9,977 bases of DNA from Acidobacteriota bacterium (GTDB lineage: Bacteria; Acidobacteriota; Terriglobia; Acidiferrales; UBA7541), in assembly GCA_003131985.1 (NCBI GenBank), contig PKWH01000140.1, positions 9,860 to 19,836 of the forward strand, given 5' to 3'. A model generated the notes under the pieces. The model was not told the origin of the DNA, did not search any database, and saw only the letters and a list, made by a program, of their open reading frames with translations. Below are positions 5,819 through 9,977 of this stretch, piece after piece. Numbering within the stretch: the stretch's first letter is position 1; the number at the start of each line of letters is the position of its first letter. The position numbers were made by a program, and so were the translations under genes.

Positions 5819-6577
5819 GTGGGCGAGGCTGCGCTGGATACTACTCGATTTAATCAAACTGATCGGTACGCTGCGTTGATGGAGATTGTACGCGGTCGCA
5901 TGACGAATCGCGCGTTTGCTGCTTACGACGTGCCGCGGGAGCATTTCGAAATGATTCTGGAGGCGGCGCGGCACGCACCTTCGGGGGCGAATGCGCAGCC
6001 TTGGCACTATGTTGTGGTCACGGACCCGGCGGTTAAAGAGGCCATTGGGGAATGCTTTGTGGACGAGCAACAACATCGGGCGCGGCTGCGGATGGGTTTT
6101 CCTACTCCCAATTATGGGGGCGTAAAAACAGCGCCGGGATTAATTGTGGTGCTGGCCGATTTTCGTTTTGTGCGGGCGTTTCCGGTTTTGAACGACGGCT
6201 CGGAACTTGACCGGCTGTACCACCAGAATGCCGAACGGATCTTGCTGCAGTCCGTGGCGGCTTCGACGATGTCGGCTCATCTCGCGGCTGCGGCGCTGGG
6301 CTATGCGGTGTGGTGGATCACGGCCATCGGGCAGGAGGACATACAGCGGCAGATCAAGCCGATGCTCGGTGTTCCGGAAGAACTGTCGGTGATCGATGTG
6401 ATGTGCTTTGGTCCGCCGGCGAAACCTTCGTACAAGCGATGGAAAAAGCCGCTGGAGCAAATCATGAGTTGGGACCGCTTCAATCCGGAATGCGCGGCAA
6501 CGGTGGAGCAGATCGACGAGTGGATTAAAAGCATGCGGCACAAAGTGATGTACCGCGACGAATCGAAAATCGATTGA
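5819..6577 (+). CDS. Nitroreductase-family FMN oxidoreductase
   Basis: 252-aa cytoplasmic flavoenzyme of the nitroreductase superfamily, which reduces nitro compounds, quinones or other electron acceptors with NAD(P)H and FMN. Motifs: RGRMTNRAF (residues 26-34, FMN phosphate contact in the position of RRSxRxF), EAARHAPSGANAQPWHYVVV (48-67, the classical flavin-binding block), LLQSVAASTMSAHLAAAALGYAVWW (142-166, central helices), and a late GPPAKPSYKRWKKPLEQI (198-215). The open frame extends far upstream into the repeat array, but AAGGAG at 5807-5812 lies 6 nt before the GTG at 5819, so I start there; an ATG at 5706 and an ATG at 5879 are alternatives. The insert at residues 84-102 (QQHRARLRMGFPTPNYGGV) is longer than in small family members. 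It follows the OsmC gene across a repeat array, so a shared transcript is uncertain. Confidence 0.92.
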   Translation: MGEAALDTTRFNQTDRYAALMEIVRGRMTNRAFAAYDVPREHFEMILEAARHAPSGANAQPWHYVVVTDPAVKEAIGECFVDEQQHRARLRMGFPTPNYGGVKTAPGLIVVLADFRFVRAFPVLNDGSELDRLYHQNAERILLQSVAASTMSAHLAAAALGYAVWWITAIGQEDIQRQIKPMLGVPEELSVIDVMCFGPPAKPSYKRWKKPLEQIMSWDRFNPECAATVEQIDEWIKSMRHKVMYRDESKID

Positions 6578-6591
6578 GGAGTTACAAGCGC

Positions 6592-6870
6592 GTGGACACT
6601 AAGCCCGAAGTTGATAGGAGCGATTCGAGACAGATTCTACGAGCCGATATGGCGGTCGTTCATTGGAGTTGGAAAATTCAGGGAGACAAGAATGCCGACG
6701 GTACGCCGCGTCATCCACACTTTGGAATGGTGACCTTGGTTGCGGAAAAGCAGAACGGGAATTGGTTGGCGGTTGTGGGCCAGAACACTAACGCCATTTT
6801 GGCTATACCACCTAAACTTCAGGACATCAAAACGCCTATCGCGATTCCCGGAACTTCTCCGGCAGACTAG
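6592..6870 (+). CDS. Truncated SgcJ/EcaC (DUF4440, NTF2-like) C-terminal fragment
   Basis: 92 residues matching only the second half of SgcJ/EcaC-type DUF4440 proteins: RADMAVVHWSWKIQGDKN (18-34), a beta-strand block FGMVTLVAEKQNGNWLAVV (44-62) and the QNTN motif (64-67). Full-length relatives are about 130-170 residues and begin with helices containing a WN.GD-type motif; none of that is present, and the frame begins only 14 nt after the nitroreductase stop. GAGGAGT at 6576-6582 precedes the GTG at 6592 by 9 nt, so the remnant might still be translated together with the nitroreductase. It is most likely a decayed gene fragment left by a deletion. An ATG at 6649 would leave even less of the fold. 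Family assignment is from motif memory. Confidence 0.6.
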   Translation: MDTKPEVDRSDSRQILRADMAVVHWSWKIQGDKNADGTPRHPHFGMVTLVAEKQNGNWLAVVGQNTNAILAIPPKLQDIKTPIAIPGTSPAD

Positions 6871-7068
6871 CGAAGGGTTAAGTATGCATGCGCGTGCAGG
6901 CTCCGATGGGCTCGGGAATGGACGCGGTCCACGCCAGGAGCATCTACATTCATAGTTCGATGCGGGACGAATTGTCGAGACCGGCAGCCATTATACTGAC
7001 ACGGTGGTGGATCCGACCCCACCCCTGAATGAAGCAGACGAGGCGTTGCGCGCAAAGGAAGGTGCAAT

Positions 7069-7839
7069 TTGCGAAAAGTTTGGATAGCGTTTGTGTTGCT
7101 GGTTGCGGCGGTGATTTTTGTCCCTGCGGGTCCGCGTGCGCAGTGGAAAACAAAATGGACCTACGAAGGGGCGACTGGGGCTGAACATTGGAGTGAGCTG
7201 GACCCGGACTGGGCTGCGTGCAACGCGGGGAAGGAACAGTCTCCGATCGACATTCGAAGCGCGAAGAAAGTTGAACTGCCCGCCATACGATTCGAATACA
7301 AAAGCGGGCCGCTCAAATATTTAATTAACAACGGCTACACCATTCGAGTGAACTACCACGACGCCCCGGGAAGCGGAAACTTTATGATTGTCGGCGACAA
7401 GCGCTACCAACTGACGCAATTCCACTTTCACCGTCCCAGCGAGGAGTACATTCACGGCAAGCCGTACGATATGGTGGCACATTTTATGCACCAATCCAGC
7501 GACGGGAAGGTTGCCGGGGTGGCAGTTCTTCTGAAGGCGGGCAGCGCAAACGCCACAATTCAGCAGCTTTGGGAACATATGCCCATGACGAAGGGTGACG
7601 AGCAGGAGATCGCCGGAGTGGAGGTGAACCCCGCCGGCCTGCTGCCGCACGACACCGCCTATTACACGTACATGGGGTCGGTGACGGCTCCGCCGTGCAC
7701 GGAAGGCGTCACGTGGTTTGTGCTGAAGGCTCCGATGGAAGTCTCTATGGAGGAAATCAACGCGTTCGCCAAGCTTTATCCGCACGATGTGCGGCCGATT
7801 CAGCCGCTCAACGGGCGCGTGGTGCAGGAAACCGAGTAA
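7069..7839 (+). CDS. Secreted alpha-carbonic anhydrase
   Basis: 256-aa alpha-class carbonic anhydrase, which interconverts CO2 and bicarbonate in the periplasm. Residues 1-24 form a signal peptide (MRKVW n-region, core 6-20, AQ near the cleavage). Family landmarks: WTYEG, HW, CNAGKEQSPIDI (51-62), QFHFHRPSEE (117-126) with zinc ligands His119 and His121, third ligand His138 in MVAHFMH, and VTAPPCTEGVTWFVL (205-219) with the gatekeeper Thr206. Cys51 and Cys210 are placed for the disulfide found in bacterial secreted forms. At the proton-shuttle position the usual NNGH is NNGY (Tyr90), so turnover may be lower than in His-bearing enzymes. The start is TTG at 7069, supported by AAAGGAAGG at 7054-7062 about 6 nt upstream and by the immediate signal peptide; there is no ATG upstream in frame. 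About 200 bp of gene-free sequence precede it. Confidence 0.95.
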   Translation: MRKVWIAFVLLVAAVIFVPAGPRAQWKTKWTYEGATGAEHWSELDPDWAACNAGKEQSPIDIRSAKKVELPAIRFEYKSGPLKYLINNGYTIRVNYHDAPGSGNFMIVGDKRYQLTQFHFHRPSEEYIHGKPYDMVAHFMHQSSDGKVAGVAVLLKAGSANATIQQLWEHMPMTKGDEQEIAGVEVNPAGLLPHDTAYYTYMGSVTAPPCTEGVTWFVLKAPMEVSMEEINAFAKLYPHDVRPIQPLNGRVVQETE

Positions 7840-7913
7840 AGCGAGAATCTTCGATAAACACGATTCCGCGCAGACTACGCTGCATCCAGCTCGAAGAGGC
7901 GAGACGCAAACGG

Positions 7914-8330
7914 CTACGCGGCGCCAGTCTTCAGAGTTGACGATGTGCCTCCGGGCGCGGCTTCGAGACAGCGGGACTTTTCTTCCAGCGCGTTCGCAAA
8001 TTCCGAAGGGCGGAGAGCAGGCGAGCCCAAGCATCCGCGACCCGCATCGATGGCGGGCAGCCAAAAGCAGCTATTTTCGACTGGCAAACAAAGGAACGCG
8101 GTGACGGGGAGGCCGGTCAAAAGCACCAGTAGCCGAAATCCACTGCCATCCGGTAGATGCATATCGCTCAGCACTACGTCGACAGGCACTGAACGCAACA
8201 GCCGACAGGCGGCAAGGATATTGCCGGCGAATCTGCATCGGAATCCCCAGCGGCGCAGTTGGTTACTCAAGGCGGCCGCGGTTTGAAAACTCTGCCCGAC
8301 CAAAAGCACATCCATTCCGAGTAGCGTCAT
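7914..8330 (-). CDS. Receiver-domain-only protein, degenerate phosphorylation pocket
   Basis: 138-aa stand-alone receiver-like protein with no output domain. MDVLLVGQSF (6-15) is strand 1, DVVLSDMHLPDGSG (51-64) carries the phosphoacceptor candidate Asp56, and LPVTAFLCLP (74-83) is strand 4 with Thr77. The acidic pair that binds magnesium in normal receivers (usually DD after strand 1) is Gly12-Gln13 here, and the usual Lys-Pro before the last helix is Arg107-Pro108. Normal phosphorylation is therefore doubtful. VENSCFWLPAIDAGRGCLGSPALRP (84-108) is a peculiar cysteine-containing stretch that I recall from acidobacterial relatives. I chose ATG 8330, with GGGAG at 8343-8339 upstream; a TTG at 8384 would add 18 residues with no receiver character. 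The gene is convergent with the carbonic anhydrase, 74 bp away. A role in signalling by protein contact is inference. Confidence 0.78.
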   Translation of the reverse strand: MTLLGMDVLLVGQSFQTAAALSNQLRRWGFRCRFAGNILAACRLLRSVPVDVVLSDMHLPDGSGFRLLVLLTGLPVTAFLCLPVENSCFWLPAIDAGRGCLGSPALRPSEFANALEEKSRCLEAAPGGTSSTLKTGAA

Positions 8331-8465
8331 TTGATCAGCTCCCGAATACAGACACTTCGTTGGTGATTGCTCGGACGCAAACAACGGTCATAGAGGAACT
8401 GATTGTGAGCTAGAAACCGGCGGATCGAATTGGACGTGACCGCGGCAGCAGTGCGTTAAGCGAAA

Positions 8466-8494
8466 GAGGGCGGGATGAGGATGAACCCGCCCTC
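8466..8494 (-). terminator. Hairpin terminator of the small secreted-protein gene
   Basis: Perfect 9-bp inverted repeat GAGGGCGGG (8466-8474) and CCCGCCCTC (8486-8494) with an 11-nt loop, 17 nt beyond the stop codon of the minus-strand gene. Read on the minus strand the stem is followed by TTTCG, so the T-tract is short. Intrinsic termination is likely but may be inefficient. Confidence 0.7.
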
Positions 8495-8511
8495 CTTGGC
8501 TGCGTGTGTTG

Positions 8512-8850
8512 CTACTGACTCGAGACGATTTGTACAGCTTGGGTATTTCCGCCGAAGTCGACTTCAACGATTTTGCCGTCGTCGAGCAATACGGACGTGC
8601 CGGCGGGTTTCTGCGGGAGCTGAACCCAATGAACTGGAGCTTGGGCCACAACTTTCCCGTTCTGTATTACCTGAAGTTGAGAAGCGTTGTCGTCAACCTT
8701 CAACTCATAATCTCCGGCCTTCAGTTGCGTACCGGCGACGGTAGTCGAGCCGTCTGAAATTGCTGTGGCTGAATGTGTGCGTGCCCAAACGGGCGCCGCT
8801 AGAGTTAGTAAAGTGAGCGAAGCTAGTAATTGAATTGATTTTAGACGCAT
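8512..8850 (-). CDS. Small secreted protein, unknown function
   Basis: 112-aa protein with a clear Sec signal peptide (MRLKS n-region, core LLASLTLLTLAAP, cleavage after VWA at residue 23). The mature 89 residues are small, polar and beta-rich: DGSTTVAGTQLKAGDYELKV (33-52), a QVIQNGKVVAQAPVHWVQL strand pair (60-78) and a C-terminal LLDDGKIVEVDFGGNTQAVQIV (88-109). It has no cysteine and no membrane anchor. The alternating strand pattern around KAGDYELKV recalls small beta-sandwich envelope proteins that are frequent in Acidobacteria, but I know no function. Its start is fixed by a strong AGGAGGT (minus strand, 8867-8861) 10 nt before the ATG, and a hairpin terminator follows. It is transcribed divergently from the HdeD gene across a 414-bp gap. 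Confidence 0.85.
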   Translation of the reverse strand: MRLKSIQLLASLTLLTLAAPVWARTHSATAISDGSTTVAGTQLKAGDYELKVDDNASQLQVIQNGKVVAQAPVHWVQLPQKPAGTSVLLDDGKIVEVDFGGNTQAVQIVSSQ

Positions 8851-9264
8851 GGATACACTTACCTCCTATGACAAATTTAAATTTCCCCGCGGAAAACCCG
8901 GTGGGCCCGCCGACTTCCTGTGGGTGAGCGCCGCACAACTGATTGTGTGCGAATGCAGCCGCTCATATAGTAAGACGCGCGACTTCCTTCAAGGTTTCAG
9001 AAACTTTCAAGAAATCATTCAGAAGTTTTTCGCTACTTTTCGCGACTGGTGGATGGAGGAGCTTTAGGCACGGAGCGATTTCAGACTCGGCGGTTAGTGC
9101 TCCGCCGGTGGCGCGAACCTTCCTGTGATTGAAAGAGAATTCATGGCTGGGCGAGGAATTTTGGGAGTAGAATCAGCGCGGTTTCGCTCAGGATCATTTA
9201 CCTGCAACTGCCCCGCTCAGGCGAGCGGCAAATTCCGATAGGGAAGCGCGAGTGGAGGTGTCTG
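8851..9264. other. Intergenic region between divergent genes, 414 bp
   Basis: No gene supported. It holds the AGGAGGT Shine-Dalgarno of the minus-strand gene, then a 12-bp AT palindrome AAATTTAAATTT (8873-8884), which is striking in this GC-rich context and lies in the leader or promoter of that gene. Two small hairpins precede the HdeD gene: CGGCGG/CCGCCG (9088-9093 and 9102-9107, 8-nt loop) and CCGCTC/GAGCGG (9213-9218 and 9223-9228, 4-nt loop). CGCTCAGG occurs twice (9185-9192 and 9214-9221). A 72-codon open frame at 8849-9067 overlaps the secreted-protein start and looks non-coding. Confidence 0.5.
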
Positions 9265-9843
9265 ATGGCGTCAGGAAATTCGAGTCAGGGATTGTCTGGA
9301 GCAGCGCAGTTCGTTAAGAAAGGGAGCGGGTGGTTTATTGCGATGGCGGTGGTGTTCATTATCCTGGGGATCTTCGCGATTGTTGAACCGACGGTGGCGG
9401 GGCTGGCGGTAACGATCCTAGTAGGATGGCTGCTGATTTTTGGCGGCGTGGCGCATTTAGTCGCGGCGTTCAGCGGAGGGGGAGCGGGGCGAGTGATCTG
9501 GCAGGTGCTGATCGGAATTGTGTTCATCGCGGGCGGAATTTATTATTTGATGCACCCCTTGCTCGGTTTGGGAACGCTCACGTTGATCTTGGCCGTGATT
9601 ATCCTGATGGCGGCGTTGTTCGAGCTGATCGCTTTTTTCGCGTCGCGCGGGCATGCTGGCTCGGGATGGCTGCTGATGAATGCGCTTATCACGCTGTTTT
9701 TGGGCGGGTTGATTTGGTTCCACTGGCCGTCGAGCTCGGTGTGGGCGATTGGAACACTGGTGGGCGTGAACCTGTTGATGACCGGATTTTCACGGCTGAT
9801 GTTGGGAATGACAGCGCGGAGGCTTGCGAGCGGCGTGGCGTGA
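9265..9843 (+). CDS. HdeD-family (DUF308) integral membrane protein
   Basis: 192-aa inner-membrane protein of the HdeD/DUF308 family, named after the E. coli acid-resistance protein. Six hydrophobic helices are visible at about residues 22-40, 44-66, 77-96, 103-125, 133-152 and 158-180. The family's repeated pattern is visible: VVFIILGIFAIVEPTVAGLAVTILVGW followed by GGVAHLVAAF, then a second IGIVFIAGGIYYLMHPLLGLGTLTL unit, consistent with internal duplication of a two- to three-helix unit. TGGAGGTG at 9253-9260 sits 4 nt before the ATG. A role in acid or general stress tolerance is inferred from the family name; the molecular activity of HdeD is not settled. The 134 bp after it contain nothing recognisable. 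Confidence 0.9.
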   Translation: MASGNSSQGLSGAAQFVKKGSGWFIAMAVVFIILGIFAIVEPTVAGLAVTILVGWLLIFGGVAHLVAAFSGGGAGRVIWQVLIGIVFIAGGIYYLMHPLLGLGTLTLILAVIILMAALFELIAFFASRGHAGSGWLLMNALITLFLGGLIWFHWPSSSVWAIGTLVGVNLLMTGFSRLMLGMTARRLASGVA

Positions 9844-9977
9844 AATGCTGTCCGGTGACCGGGTTGATCGGGTGTGTTGAATATTCCTGAGTAGGCCGCA
9901 ATCGGGGCACGGATCGTAAGGCTGCCGAGATTGTTCTACGAATAGGGGACTGTTCGTTCGTTGATCGATTTCTGATC

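Noticed and set aside
8849..9067. 72-aa plus-strand gene in the gap before HdeD
   Set aside because: It starts inside the opposite gene's start codon, has no Shine-Dalgarno, and its composition does not look coding.
9070..9130. Possible tRNA-like segment
   Set aside because: It forms only one short hairpin and lacks the acceptor, anticodon and T-arm pattern.

Overview
The window looks like chromosomal DNA of an Acidobacteriota (Terriglobia / Koribacter-like soil lineage). I base this on moderately high GC, small lineage-type proteins (a 103-aa conserved unknown, a receiver-only protein, a 112-aa secreted protein), and intergenic palindromic repeats of the GGGCGCAGCATGCTGCGCCC type. This is inference from pattern recognition; no search was run. 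There is no sign of a phage, transposase, CRISPR array, tRNA or rRNA.

Layout. 1-334 (-): 5' part of a zinc alcohol dehydrogenase running off the left edge. 471-1535 (+): exported, C-terminally membrane-anchored metallo-beta-lactamase-fold hydrolase. 1793-2218 (+): four-helix membrane protein of unknown function. 2282-2869 (+): secreted protein of unknown function. 2961-3590: first composite repeat array, between convergent genes. 3600-4292 (-): Crp/Fnr-type regulator. 4441-4752 (+): 103-aa conserved unknown. 4856-5335 (+): OsmC-family gene interrupted by one in-frame TGA. 5365-5700: second repeat array. 5819-6577 (+): nitroreductase. 6592-6870 (+): C-terminal remnant of a DUF4440/SgcJ-type protein. 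7069-7839 (+): secreted alpha-carbonic anhydrase. 7914-8330 (-): degenerate receiver-domain protein. 8512-8850 (-): small secreted protein with a hairpin terminator. 9265-9843 (+): HdeD/DUF308 membrane protein.

The main result is the OsmC gene. Read conventionally it is two short adjacent frames of 67 and 91 codons. They are in the same reading frame, separated only by a TGA, and together make one full-length 159-residue OsmC protein. The TGA falls exactly where the family has its first (peroxidatic) cysteine (AAHAGC in E. coli OsmC, AATAG-TGA here), and the second cysteine (HCP, residue 136) is intact. A 7-bp hairpin with a UGGAA loop begins 18 nt after the TGA, with its loop 25 nt after it, as expected for a bacterial SECIS element. 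The simplest reading is a selenocysteine-containing OsmC peroxidase that ordinary gene calling would split in two. Selenocysteine machinery (selA, selB, selC, selD) is not in this window, so this remains an inference.

The other genes read as a general stress, envelope and housekeeping neighbourhood (thiol peroxidase, nitroreductase, carbonic anhydrase, HdeD, Crp/Fnr regulator) with no single obvious pathway. The two repeat arrays are built from the same few palindromic modules in the same orientation and similar order. Two modules carry paired changes that keep the palindrome, which suggests that their secondary structure matters.
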